Source: Anarhynchus alexandrinus (lineage: Eukaryota; Chordata; Aves; Charadriiformes; Charadriidae). From it: a stretch of 64,000 nucleotides of DNA. A program made the translations under genes and the position numbers. Below, piece after piece: positions 38,301-50,667 of this stretch (positions are counted from its first letter, which is position 1; each line of letters opens with the position of its first letter). Location: positions 261,690 through 325,689 of the forward strand of contig VUYV01000121.1 in the NCBI GenBank assembly GCA_008711295.1. The letters run 5' to 3'. The notes beneath the pieces were generated by a model that made no database searches, was not told the origin of the DNA, and saw only the letters and a list, made by a program, of their open reading frames with translations.

Positions 38301-41300
38301 ATGAGTCAGGATGGCTCAACAACTTACCACCTGTCTCCTCAGCTGGCATCATTCTCCATCACAGGGTGGGGTTTTTTTTCCCCTGAACTCAAGGCAAAAT
38401 CCATAAGCCTCAGCATCATTCATTATTGCTTAAGCTAAGACATACAACTCTTCAGGCAATCTCAGGGCATGCACACATGTAGATACAGTGGCTCAGTTAA
38501 TACATAATAGCTTTAATGAGCTTCTGTAACTCAATCCCATCCTGTGGCCTTACTCCAACACAGACTGGCATTGTACTTCAGTAATTTAGTTCTTCATAGC
38601 TGCTCTGCTAGCTTTCATCCTGCTTTTGCTTGGGCAAAGCCAGTATTAAACTGTCCTTGACAGAGCAGTATTGTTCTAGGGATATGCTCCTTTCTCACCC
38701 TGTACAGACAAAGACAGAGGGGGAGAAGAAGCCCCAGTATCAGCAATTGAAGTTAAATTAGATAGTTACAGTAATATAATGCTTTGTACTTGTTATTTTA
38801 TCCCTCATTTCTTTTTAACCTCTCTTGCCACAAGCACATTTTGCCCAGTATAAGTAGCTTCTCTGCTAGGAAATGTGTTGGCACAATTTATGAAAGTATT
38901 TCTGCATCACAAACGCTAGCGTGGACTGGGCCTTAGTAAATAAAATAGAACTTATGGTCAGCTTTTCTAAAGAGCTCAGCACATAATAGCTCACACCACT
39001 GTGTGCTTTTGAAAGCTGGACTGCATTAAGGTGTCTATATGGGCTCAGGGTTTGAAATAACTCAAATCCAGTATTTATTCTGAGGGTGCCTTAGCAAGAA
39101 TAGAGATACTGTCTCTTTCATAGCAGGAGGAGGAGAACTGAAGGGCAAGGAGGAAAGACAAAGGTGAGATTGCCCTCTTTCCCCTATATACCTTGTGTCT
39201 TTTACATATATCCCCAAAGGAAGCAGAGAAGAAGGCAGAGCAGGTCTGCTTTGGCAGGAAGCAGCTGATCCAAGATGAGGCAGTTTACATTATGTTTTTT
39301 ACATCAAGACCCTTGGGAAAGTCCTGTCCTTCCCTTAGGCACAGCTCTTTCTACTGTGAAAACAGTTACCTGCTACCCCTTGCTTAGAGATCTGCCTTAG
39401 TCCCTAAACAAGAGACAGGCCAACCCTTTGTGGAACAGTGCAAAACAAAACTGGAAGGACTGATTTAATTGCTGAAGATTTGGTACATATTCCCACCTGT
39501 TTTGACTTGAGGGGTTGTGAAGCACCACAGAAGCTTCTGCGTAAAATAAGGTGCTTTCCTACATTGTATTTGTCCTATTTACCTTTTAATCCCACCATTT
39601 TTACATACAGCAGATTTATCACAACCATTTTAGTTCTGATCTGGTCTTGCAAAAGGACCTGGTTCATCTGTAACTTGGTACTGTCAGTGCTGTCTGTTGC
39701 TGTAGTAACAAAGAAGTGTTATATACCTTCAAGGATCTGCTGCAGAACTGCTGATTTTTCTAATAATGTAAAAAAAAAAAAAGATAAAAGACCCTTTTGA
39801 TTACATCTATCGCTCTTTGTGTTGTAGTGCTGTAACAATGGAACTTTAATGTTCCCTTTGGAATAAAAATATGAGAAAGCAGGGCTTTCTCCATCGTACA
39901 AGGTTGAAGGAAGGTCTGAACTGTAAATCCCCGTGACATGGACATATACTGCTGGGCTCAGTTCTTGTTGGTGCAATCACAAAAAATTGCAATGAATTCT
40001 ACAGAGTTATGCTGACATAAAATGCTTCTGAGCAAGGCTAGAATCCAACCAACTAACTTCCGTAAAGTTGCATCTGCTATATATCCACGGGCTAACATGA
40101 GGACACATATCCTGGCCCACCCTGACACAGTACTGTCTACCTCTGTGATGGCTCTGATGTTTGGTGGCAGTCCAGTAATGAACATAAACATTTCCTCGTA
40201 ACTGGAGTTTTGTTAATCAAGAACATCTTCCTTTCATTGCTACTTTCATTTCCTACTGCATACGCTGGAAAACTGGATAGTCAAGAAGTTTCCTATTATT
40301 GAAATGTGCAAGCTCAAACTTACAATTTAAATAAATACTTAAGTATTTACTACAGTGTGGTTGTCCTCTTCCTTTCTCCCACTGAACATACCAGCGTGGC
40401 TACAATTACACTTGTATGTACAAGCGGGTTTGCATGTCCTTAGACAGACATATGCTTGTACAGAAAGCAAGATCAGTTTGAGCAGTAGATGCTTTAGAAA
40501 TTATGGTTTCTTTCCACAGTTATACTTACATGGCTATCAGTATATTAGGAAAACAAAAGATCTCTAAATGGCAAAATCATATTCAACAATGACAATATGC
40601 TGCTGAAATTAATTTAGACAATTATCCAATTTTTAGCCAGGACAAAAATCTTGGAAGAAGAGACTTTCTCTCCCCCTACTGACACTAACATTTCATATGT
40701 TGTAAATACTCTTATTTTAATGAAAGTCTTTGGCTTTGTAGACTGGTTCATGTACTTTGAGCGCTTGGAATGGACATCACTGTAGCAACAGAGAGACTGA
40801 CTGAACAGTATTAACATGCTTGTTGTTAGTTTTCTTTTTTTTAATGGGCCTTTTGTATAAATTTTCACAAGTTATTTTAAAACTCAAATTAAAATGATTT
40901 ACCATTCTAATGCTCAATTATTTGAAACCTAAGTGTTTGCATCATATAAGAATTTGAAAGATGATTATGACTTAACTCAGAATTGATATAATTTGATTGT
41001 TCTTTCCCAGCCTTAGGAAAAAAAAAAAAAAACCTGTAAGGTAAAAGCATATGTAGTGGCAAAAGCACTTCTCTGCATTTCAAAAATTCCTGGTGGGTGA
41101 TAGTGGGAGTAGTAAAGAAATGTGGCTGTTCAACAAAGGAGCTCCAGCTGACAGTATTCAATATGCATCTGAAGGAAGATGAGACTTCATGAATCAAATT
41201 CAAGTAGAGCCCTGGGACCACCCCACAGCAGAGACTGAATGTGCCCCACAAGAATGAAATTACCAGTGCTTTGCTATCGTTTCCAAAGGAGTTCTGCCTT

Positions 41301-42210
41301 TCTCCCTTTGGCAGACTCTGGTTCCCCTCCACCACACCCCACAGGCCAGGTTTGGCAGGCGTGGTGCATTACCCAATGCTACTGTGAGTCTTCTGTCTGG
41401 GTAGCACAGAAACAGGCCCGAGTGTCTGCACTGCAGCTTGCACGAAGGTATTGAGCTGATGGTGAACTTGCCAGCTGAAGCACAGACAGCTGCATGTCTG
41501 CAGCACCACAGAGCTGTGGGAGAAGCTGGTCAGCTGCCAAAACAGCTAACCTACATCAAGCTCAGGGCTGCCACAGCCACACCACTACAAATCCTAGGCT
41601 GTCTTATCTCCCTACCTAGCAGTCATAACTGAGAGCATTGCAAATATCACCAAAATGTTTTCAGAACTCAGAGCCTTACAAGGGTACAACAAAAGCAAAA
41701 TCTCACTGTTGATCAGGGATATTCAGAGCTGTTTGGCACCTTTCCTTTCCTCTTTATTTTCACAGATGATTGCAACTACTGTGGCTGGTGACCTTCATCA
41801 TTTTGCTGTTCCATCCTATTATCACAAAGTCCAACTGTTAGATCTATATTCCACTTTCATTACATAGCATCTGCACAATTTTTGAAAACAATTTTGAAAA
41901 TTGAAGTGTCCTGTTTGTACAGTCCCCGTTTTGTTAGGCTGCATTATTTATTGCTGTAACACCAGGACTTTCACATCTCACCAGTCTGCCGAACTAAAAG
42001 GAAGTCAGGAAAGGCCATTAAAGACATTTCAAAAGTACTTTATGTATCCACATCAGCCTATTGTCCATTTTAGGAAATCAGATTGGGTTTAGGTTCTTTG
42101 GATTGGCTTTTCTGTATTCAGGATGTTTGTGCAGGGCCATGTTCTTCCTCTTGATCTGCTTTCTGTAGCATTTTTTAATATACTGATTTATTTGGGGTGC
42201 TACATACTCA

Positions 42211-42262
42211 GGATGAAATCGCTGCTTGCGCTGAAGTTAATGGGAGTTTTGCCTCAGGCAGA
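42211..42262. repeat. Relic of a palindromic ancient amniote repeat
   Basis: The segment has GGATGAAATCGCTGC, then GCTGAAGTTAATGGGAGTTT and TGCC. It matches by eye the widespread amniote fossil built around ctgaagtcaatgggagttttgcc with ggatgaaatcc at its border. I cannot give the Repbase name with confidence. Confidence 0.5.
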
Positions 42263-44345
42263 GTATATATAAATGCCAAGCTCTGCTTTTGAGACAGGGA
42301 CTTTGCTGGTACACAGCAGCGTCTATATAATGTTTCCCATGGACGGGTAATGGCTGAAAGTTTTCATGTGGGGAGCAGAGCAGCATAACAGGCAAAGACC
42401 ATGCTCACATGCAGGTCTGGTAAAGGTGCCTTCAAGAAAGGCGGTAGGTGAGATCAGGCACCAGACTGTTGCCACAACTTTATTCATATACACTGAAACC
42501 TTCACCCAGGATGTGTGATAAATCCCATTAAGACTCAGATCAATAAAAATTCTAAGTTTATTTTTGAATTTGAAGTGTCTAAAATGTCTAAATTAGCTTA
42601 GATGACACCAATAGCTCACTTAATATGTCAAAAAACTCAGTCATATTTTTCTTGCCAAGTTAAAATGTTCTCAACTGAAACCAAACTGTTTCTGAACAAG
42701 CTTATGTTAGAGAATGTTTCTTTCTATATTTAGCAATCAACTTTTGCTAAAGTGTAATAATAAAAATAGACATATCAAGACAATTTTTGGAACTTAGGCA
42801 AAACTTATAAGCAGCCACTTAAACACAAATATGGTCATTTACAAGAATTTAGAATTAGAAATCTTTTATCGTCAGTCTGTATCATCAGTCTTTGATGCCT
42901 AACACTTAGAAATCTAAAAGAATTAATGACGACTATTCAGAACACTTGTATGAAATGCTCATAATAACATGCAGTATGCTAGAGGGAAGTGTAATCACTC
43001 TGTAGTTAAAAGCAGCAATGAAGTTTCAGTCTTAATGGAAATGGCAGCTTTCCTGTCTGCAGAAGATACAAGCAACGCTTTCAAAATGTAGCCCCAATCT
43101 CTTGTGGTTTTTCATGATATTTTTAATACTGACTAAATCAGGAAACTTATTACGATTAATTCCCTTACAGGAAAGAATTTATTTTGGTGAGAACTAGGTT
43201 AGAGAAGGCTGTCAAAACTTTGGTTAAAAGCAGATCTGTGTTGCAAAATCGGGATGTAGAGTTTCCCAAAGAGCAGGGTTGTTCAGCACAGTTCTGCCTC
43301 TTCCAGTTCACCTACTCCATCTAGAGCTCCAGCCGCAGCAGCTTTGCTTACAGCTTATTTCTACAAGTTCCCAATTGCACTGTTGGCAATCTCAGTGTTG
43401 GTAACGCAGCTTCCTCGTACAGTGCCTATCTAAAAATACTTCCATATTTATCTCAACCTATCCAAAGGAAACAAGTCTGTCAAACCATTGTTTCTTTAGG
43501 TTTAAAGAAAAGGGTAGCAAGGATGCTAGGAAGCAGAGGTGGTGGTTACAAAGGAAGATGAGGGCCAGAATTGCAGGGACACAAAGTCCTGTAAAAATAT
43601 CAGGAAGGCCTTAAGGTGTAGCAGCAATTTTCATCTGGGCCTGGGTACTTCATGTTAAAAATACCCTAGTTTTATTATAATGAATTGTTACGAGCACATT
43701 GCCATATAGCAATGCACAAAGGCTGTTTCAACAGGAGAGTTTTATTCAAGATCAGGAGTACAGTTCTGAAGCAACTCCAGCTGTTCCCACTTACTACACT
43801 TCAATTAAGTTCACAGAGCACTCTGCATAGAGGAACTGGACACTTTCCAGGTTGAATAATATGAGCTCCATGAACACACCTAATGCCACCTAACCACTAA
43901 TTGGCACTCAGTCCATAGGACCAGACTGCAACTGCTTCAAAGAAAATCCTGAAATGCAACATGGAGGTCAGGTTCTCAGTACCAACTGCTTTGCCCTATG
44001 AGTTTACTCTTACTGAGCCATACTTTCTGGTGCAGATGTAGCCTTAACTTTGAGTCAAATCTTCCAAACCTTACTTAGACAAAGCTATTACAATAGATGA
44101 GAAACTGGTCCAGGTAATGACTCCTACATTTGTGCTACCAGCATTTTGAAAGACTTCCCCAAAAAGAGCCTGCAGACCAGCATAAACAAGCTCCCAAACA
44201 AACTTAACCTTCCAGGAAAGCTGAGCATAAACTTGGCTTTCCCAAGCACCATCCATCAACAAAACAAGATTTAAATAAATTAATTACCTGAAATTCTTCT
44301 GCTTACTATATGAGGATTTTCTGGACAGCATAAGACAAAGCCCGC

Positions 44346-44362
44346 TTTTTTTTTTTTTTTTT
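44346..44362. repeat. T17 homopolymer
   Basis: Seventeen T followed by a CCTTTCTCTC pyrimidine stretch. Confidence 0.95.
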
Positions 44363-45179
44363 CCTTTCTCTCACTGGAGTATGTTCTTGTCTTGTCCTGT
44401 GCCTTAGACCTCCCCTGTAAGCCAAGTAGAAGTCAGTAAAAACCCAGAAGGGAAAGGAAGACGTGGTTCTGGCCTTTAAATTCTGCCCTGATGTGATTCC
44501 TTGCTTTGTATTGGTTGCCAGCAATGCCCAAATCTAAAGGAAAATCTGTGTACAACTAGCTCACACGTGGTGTGAAGGGTCTGGTAACTACAGCCAGCTC
44601 TGCATTTGCTAGCAGGACAAGCCTTCTGCCAGGTGAGACTGACAGGCAAATGTAACAAGCCTGCTACCTCTCCACCTGTAATCAGCAAGGAATAAAATCT
44701 ACCTGTGAGCCTGAAAAGTTGAATAGCAGACAGTGGTGGATGAGACGGGATTTCCCAGGGGAGTTGGGGGGTGGGGTGTCTGTTTGTGTTACTATTTTCT
44801 TCCTTAAGGTTTTTAACTCTCCTTGTGCTGAAGCCCATCCCTCTCCCTGTGTTTAACAGCATGGGTTGCTGGACCTCACCCTCAGCCAATTTTCTGGTCC
44901 AAATCTTTGAGATCTGGTGTCCCAGAAAATGAGGGATACCTGTATCTGCCTGTGGGATGCAGCCACCTGGGTGGCTTTTGCTGCCCAGCCTCCTTCCCCA
45001 AGCACAGAAAGCCTGAGTTTCTCCTCTCTGGTGTGAAGCACAGGCAAGTAAAGCTCTAAAGGAAACCCTAAACTAACTCCTAATTAAGTTCCTAAACTCT
45101 CTATGCCACCACCTTTTTCAGAAAGTTTTTTTTTTTTTCTTTGAGGGATTTGGCAGAGAAGGAAAACCTGGGTCTGCTC

Positions 45180-46334
45180 CCACCAAAACCCACTTCAGCT
45201 TCGCCGAGCCATGAGCCGTGGGGCAAGTTCCCTGCCCAGTCCTGGTTGTGAGACCGTCACAGCTAAATATCCCTCCATTTCTGTACATGCACTGGACCAG
45301 GGGGCTTGGCCCTTGTGTCTTCCCTCCTCACAGCTGCCCATCCTCACAGGGTTGTACCGACTCCCAAAACACCATGCTTGCTGGGGTAATGGGGCTCTGA
45401 GGGCCTCAGCCCTGCCACAGCTGCAGGAGCTCAAAAAATAAAAAAAAAAAAACTGAAGGGAGAGGCTCGTACCTCAACAGCCTTGTCTCAAGCATTGGCC
45501 GGAGGGGCCACACACAACTACACCCTGGCTGGACGCTGCCCGTTGTCTCCTGCTTGCTGCTGACTCAAAAATGGCCCTGGGACTACGGGGTCCCACCACA
45601 TGGTGACCCCCCATTTTGGCAGAGTATGAACTCGGGGCCTAGAGGGAGTGAAAGCACGGGCAGCCCTTTAGGGACAACATCAGCCACCGTATGCCCTTCC
45701 CCATGTCCTGGCCCTTGCTGTCCTTCCCAGGGAGCACAACCTGAGCCTGTCCTGGTGTACAAGGTTTCCCCGTGCACTTCGCCCAGCGCCCTGCCCTCGG
45801 CTGCCATCCCTGTGCATGGGGAGCACAAAAAACCGCTGCCAAGCTCAGGTGTCTGCTGCACCCGGGGGCTGCCACCATCGTCAGGTGGCACCTCTCATTT
45901 CTGGACCACGTTCAGTCACTGTGCCCGAGGGCAGGGATCTCCCGAGCGGGATGGAGGTTTCTCCCCCTGCCTTCCCCTACCCACCCACTCTGGTTGCTGT
46001 TCCGTACGGTGCAGGCTGTGCTGCCACACGTTTTGGGAGCCACTTAATTTGCCTCCCGAAGCAACCCGCCGTACTTTTCCCAGACAGTGTATGTTAATTT
46101 CAAAGGGAAAAGGAAGTTTTATCTGGAAAGCTGGCGCGCAGCAGGTGTTTGTGTAAAACCTGCCCAGTCCCCCCGCCTGGAGGGTGCCTTGAGAGCAGCC
46201 ATGCCCCCAGGCCTGAAAAAGCCGCACAGGCCATGCCTGTGTTTTGTCAGCCTGCTGCATCCCAAACTACGACTAATAGAAGTATTTTGCTATTTGTCAT
46301 CCAATAAATGCTTACTGGCTTGTAATCAGACCCA
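45180..46334. other. GC-richer block with raised CpG density
   Basis: This block stands out from its AT-rich surroundings. By eye it holds roughly three dozen CpGs in about 1.1 kb. With its GC content that gives a ratio near 0.4 of expected, below the usual CpG-island threshold. Long open frames on both strands (up to 200 codons at 45,554-46,156) follow from few stop codons in GC-rich DNA; none resembles a known protein. No promoter can be defined. Confidence 0.5.
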
Positions 46335-46640
46335 CTCATAAGAGTCCGGCCAACGCGCCAGCGGTTATTTTTGGCTGCCCAAATTCCATTTTCCTGTGTT
46401 ATTTACTGCAACCAGACCAATGCGTCCACATTTTGATAGCCATGTTGTCGGTTCCTGCGCTCGCTGACAAACGAGCTAATGTCTTTATTGTTTACTGAAA
46501 GGATGTTGCTGAGGATTACTGGCCTGGATTTTTAAACCTCTCAAGTGTACGCCAGCATGAAATTACTGTCCCTAAAGGCAATTTACTCGCTGAGAATCCC
46601 ATGCTCTTTGAAATAACTCTACCCCTTACGTCACCATGTT
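46335..46640. promoter_or_regulatory. Candidate conserved regulatory element (speculative)
   Basis: About 300 bases with about a dozen CpGs (for example CCAACGCGCCAGCGG and TCCTGCGCTCGCTGAC) mixed with AT-rich motifs. They include TGTTTAC, a forkhead core, at 46,489-46,495 and TTACGTCA, a CRE-like site, at 46,626-46,633. No coding frame or repeat explains it. It lies about 5 kb beyond the NRXN1 stop codon. The regulatory reading is inference. Confidence 0.25.
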
Positions 46641-47762
46641 TTTTTCTTTTAAAAAACCCAAACTCTACCACAATTCAGCCCCACTGGAGGAGCACTGTCA
46701 TAGGGAAATCTGCTTATTCTGAACAACAAATGAAGATATTTTTATGGTAGCAACTGAGGGGTCAGACTTTCTTTTCCAGAAGTCAAAGTGATGGCTGAAG
46801 TCTACTGAAGACCTTGAGTAGGAAGAAGCCTTCAAAGTAAGAGGGTAAAGGACTGGGCGAGTTCTGGCCCTGCTCCTCACAAAACTGAGCAGACCTGTAT
46901 CAATGACTTTTTTTTTTTTCTTTTCCTTTCTGGAATTTCTAGCTCGAAGCTTAACCCATGGGGGACACTTCTGGTTTCATGGAAAGCAATGACCAACCAA
47001 AGGAGGAATATACCACCCAGACAAATCAGAGGCTGGCGGGCAAGCAATTTTATCATCCCCAAGCATTCATCAATTCACAAATTGATTTAAATGCAGCGTG
47101 GATTTCTCTTTCTCCCCACTCCCATGAGGTCCAGAAACATTTTAACACTGAAATTCTTATAGATTCTAACAAAGTGGGGGCTTTGGGATAAAGCAAATAG
47201 CCTTCATTCCAAATAAAACTGTACTGACAAATCTGGCTTACCCCAGCACAGTGCTTCTTCCAAGCACCGCTAAACTGGACTGTACTGAACTTGGAAGCAA
47301 ATTCCTATAATCAATATGAAAATCATACCTAGATACCCAATTTAAAATTGTTTTGTTGAACTATAAGGAAGTAATATTGGAGGAATTAACAAACACAGTT
47401 GTCATTTACAGCTTACATGTGTGGTCCTTATTCTAAGTTGCTTTTGGGGGAGTTATTTATTTTTTTCTCTTTTTCCATATCTTGTGAGGGATTTTTAGCT
47501 ACTTGGCCACTGTGATGATTGATTATGGAGGCCACCACTTAAAGCAGTTAGCTGATGATGGATGATGCAGGTACTGAGAGGCCATTAGGATTTTGGAAAA
47601 AGGTAGAGCACAATATAGATGTAAGAAAAAAAACCAATGTAGAATTAAAAAGTGTATAATTAAATGTGGGCTTTTGTTGTAGAAAAAAATCACTATTGTT
47701 ATAGCTCCTTTAAATGTGTATAAAGCATTTTCCTAAATGGACTGTTCAGTATTTATTTAAAA

Positions 47763-47784
47763 ACACACACATACACACACACAT
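47763..47784. repeat. (CA)n microsatellite with one interruption
   Basis: CA units broken once by a T (ACATACAC). Confidence 0.9.
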
Positions 47785-47937
47785 AAGTACTAATCCGAGT
47801 ATAAAGCTGTTTAGAATGTAACTTTAACTAGAAACTGTTTTATACCAATGGAAGATAGGGGCTGTTTTCTCCAGATATTCCTGAACTTAAATTATCTAAA
47901 ATACTTCACTCTATACCTAATTAAGCAGATGAATAAA

Positions 47938-48125
47938 TCCCATTGAAGTCAGAGAAGCTACTGATGTGATTAAAGAAGATACATACTTAAATTCTATTTG
48001 GAGTTTAGATCCAAAAGCTTAACTCCATCCTATTCAGCAATACATTTAGGCAACTTTAGACACTTGCTTAAATCAATAGGATTAGATGTTTGCTTGAAGT
48101 TACCCAGGAATTTAAATGCCATGCT
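47938..48125. repeat. Palindromic amniote repeat relic (TTAAGCA-type)
   Basis: TCCCATTGAAGTCAGAGAAG is followed about 90 bases later by CCTATTCAGCAATACATTTA, GGCAACTTTAGACACTTGCT, TAAATCAATAGG and TGCTTGAAGTTACCC. This recalls the amniote fossil with attcagcaaagcacttaagca, aactttaagcatgtgcttaa and cccattgaagtcaatggg. It ends shortly before the proposed end of the NRXN1 UTR. Confidence 0.4.
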
Positions 48126-48672
48126 AAATAGGAAAGTACTTATGTAATGGATTAGCTCCGGTTGAAATTTTGTAATTATTATCTAGGAATGTTTTTAATG
48201 ACCTGAAATATGTTCATTTTTCATTAATTTTTAAACCATTTTCTACACAAGAGAACCGTTTTAACTTTTCATCCCATTACCTTACCTTCTGCCATCTTCT
48301 TTCCACCAGAAAAAAAAGTGGTGGAAAAGGATGGGAATTCTTTTTTTCATTCATAGGGGGAGGGGAACATCAAGTTTTAATTTCTTGANAAAAAAAAAAA
48401 AAGCTAGAAAACTTCAAATGAAGTCACTCTATGCAAAACCAAACAATGCATTAATGTAATTCATACTTTTCTAACGGGGACAGTTGAACAGAAGACTTGT
48501 AGAAGGTTTTCACTTAAACGTACAAAGAGCTCACAGGTCACTTTTTCCTGACATGAATTTCTGTAACTTCATACCAATTTACCGTTTTTTTTTTCACTGC
48601 TTTAAGATGAACAGATACTCCAAATCTAAGAGCAAGAGAAGAAACAAGCCAGCATCTGTATTAAGAAACATT

Positions 48673-48678
48673 TTTATT
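48673..48678 (-). promoter_or_regulatory. Candidate distal NRXN1 poly(A) signal AATAAA
   Basis: TTTATT on the plus strand reads AATAAA on the minus strand. It is followed within 15-45 bases by TTTCTTAATACAG and then TGGCTTGTTTCTTCTCTTG, a plausible cleavage zone and U/GU-rich downstream element. It lies about 3.03 kb past the stop codon. Confidence 0.45.
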
Positions 48679-48959
48679 AACAAAACAGTAAATTCCACTT
48701 GCTTAGCATTTCCAATAATGAATAAATTGGCCTTGCAACAAATAAAAAAATCGTAAATATCTATCACAGAAAGCACTATAAGGTTAGGGGCATTGGGCCT
48801 CTCTTTGATGTCTTAGGGTTGAAAGTTTCACACGTTATTTAGTGTTTTGTTAAAAAAGGCAACACAATACAGTCATAGAAATGAAGCCATCTCAGTCAAA
48901 CAAATTAGGTTATTATAGAGAAAGGATCCAATTTTATGTTAGGTAGTTGGTTTATGTCT

Positions 48960-48978
48960 GTTTGTTTGTTTGTTTGTT
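48960..48978. repeat. (TTTG)n microsatellite in the presumed NRXN1 3' UTR
   Basis: Four to five TTTG units on the plus strand; the NRXN1 transcript would carry CAAA units. Confidence 0.9.
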
Positions 48979-49912
48979 GCTGCTGTTTTTAAACAAAAAG
49001 GAATTTTAAATCCACTTGCTGGCACTTCTGATACATCCATATTTGTTTTTTGTTAAATTACGAAATTAAAGAGGAAAAAGGAGAACCTTCAGAAACAGTG
49101 TTAAAATCATGTTTGCTTATTATAGTAGTAGCAGATCTTTTTTTCCTTGATGTGTGGATTTAGTTAAAGATTAATCTACCAAACTGCCTGGAAGTTGACA
49201 TGACCGTGCTATTTCATTAATGCAATCAATACCAAGCAGAAAAGACCATTTCATCTCACCCAAACCATATTCTGTCATGTCCAGTCTCCTGTCATCAGAT
49301 TATTCTTGTTCTTCTACATATCCTCAAGCACTGAAATCTGAACACCACCTGGCTTTCAACTTCTTCTTTCCCCTCTCCAGCTGAAGTCTCTTGCTTCCAG
49401 CAATGACCTCCGGTATACCTGACCCTGCCATTCCCTGAGTACAGCTGTCTTGTAAAGGTGGGAGAAATTATGAATGCCACAGGTGAACCACAATCTAAGA
49501 AATGAACATCAGATGGATTCTGTGAACCTGTTCTCATTGTTGTGTAAATGCTAATGAAAATAAGAAGTTGTTTTACAAATGCAACATGACACACCTCGAT
49601 GTAGTTGGCAGCCTTCAAGAGAGGTGTTTTCATGTCAGCTACATGTATTTTTAAAGTGCTCTGACTCCCAGATAGATAGCTGTACCAGTTTCCAGCCTTT
49701 TTCATCCTCTACAGTGAATAACACACAACAAAATGTTTTGTGCCCGCTGTTTAAAGCTAATTTTAAATTTCTCCTTCCTGTCTGTAAACTGTGAACATCT
49801 ATATCCCTCCCAGGAGGCCTTCCAATGATTTGGTTGATTTCTATTGAACTACCCTCTTTCTGTCTAATGTATTCCCTTTGAACTTCCGTGTAAATAAAAT
49901 ATTAAGCTATGA

Positions 49913-49918
49913 TTTATT
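49913..49918 (-). promoter_or_regulatory. Candidate proximal NRXN1 poly(A) signal AATAAA
   Basis: This is a second canonical AATAAA on the minus strand, about 1.8 kb after the stop codon. The downstream DNA is A/T-rich with only a weak U-rich element (TTTTATTTACACGG). It could be an alternative shorter 3' end, or a chance hexamer in AT-rich DNA. Confidence 0.3.
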
Positions 49919-50659
49919 GCTGTGAACCTAATGAAATAATACTAGAAAAAAAAATTAACGTGTAAATTACAGCATTATATTTAATATGTTTAACTAAAAT
50001 GCATTAATGTTTTATATATGCAAGAAAAGCTATGTGTTACTTTAAAACATGATGAACTTATATTTGTCTGGTTATGATGTCTTGCAATACTACACAATCA
50101 ACTTAGCTAAAAATACTTTTCCATATGTCAAAATGCCCGCCATTGAAAAATACTATCGTGCACCTCAAGATTATTTCCTTTTTGGAGAAAGGGGTAAATT
50201 CTGCAGTAGAATCAGCCTGGATAATTAAAGTGGGTCTTTTTAGATCTTTTACCACCCAATGCTGTAGTAGCTGTCGTTCATATAACTGAATGCCACATAA
50301 ACACTATATGATACTTCCTAAGATTCTCAAGAAACTCATCATTCTCATAATGTCTTAAGAACAAGGTTTCTGTAAGGCAAACCATGCTCTCCAATAGTGA
50401 AGCTTTGACTGGAAGCTGAAGGCCAGTTTAAGTCACTAAATATTTAGCTAATTAATGAATGTGTATTTCTAGGAAAATTGGCCATTCTGATCAACTTCAT
50501 TGATGCATATCAGGAGCAAGAGATGGGGACAGGAGGGAGAAGACAAATTACAGTAGAGATATATTTTTGCTTTCTAGTCCACTTCTTTCATACAAACTAC
50601 TAAAACTTAATTGCAACAGAATAGAGGCTGTACAGGTAAGAAAAAAATTAGCTGACTCT

Positions 50660-50667
50660 TATATACA
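50660..50667 (-). promoter_or_regulatory. Pumilio-type motif TGTATATA in the NRXN1 3' UTR
   Basis: The plus strand reads TATATACA, so the NRXN1 transcript would carry UGUAUAUA, the consensus bound by PUM1/PUM2. The motif is exact. Function is inference and depends on the UTR reaching this point. Confidence 0.3.

Larger units (their letters stand above)
32137..45179. other. Intergenic AT-rich DNA, no gene seen
   Basis: Holds the MIR relic at 33.98 kb, palindromic repeat scraps at 35.3, 35.8 (TTTACACCAGTGTGAAATCA) and 42.2 kb, a short TCAA repeat near 35,380, and T-rich runs near 36,090 and 44,346. No protein-like frame. Confidence 0.5.
46641..48649. other. Intergenic DNA immediately beyond the presumed NRXN1 3' end
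   Basis: AT-rich. Includes a CA repeat (47,763), a palindromic repeat relic (47,938-48,125) and an N at 48,389 at the start of an A run. If the UTR is longer than proposed, part of this belongs to NRXN1. Confidence 0.5.

Noticed and set aside
40907..41335. 142-codon frame on the minus strand
   Set aside because: It contains a poly-phenylalanine stretch from an A run and no recognisable motif.
45554..46156. 200-codon open frame on the plus strand
   Set aside because: It lies in a GC-rich block where several frames on both strands are open. There is no recognisable domain and the composition is proline, cysteine and glycine-rich noise.
45180..46334. CpG island or promoter
   Set aside because: The hand-counted CpG ratio is about 0.4 of expected, and no transcript start evidence is visible.
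48389..48401. N followed by an A run as a duplication like that at 32 kb
   Set aside because: The flanks are not copies of each other. This is a simple homopolymer base-call failure.
49295..49705. 136-codon frame on the minus strand
   Set aside because: It falls inside the presumed NRXN1 3' UTR and has no domain likeness or start context.
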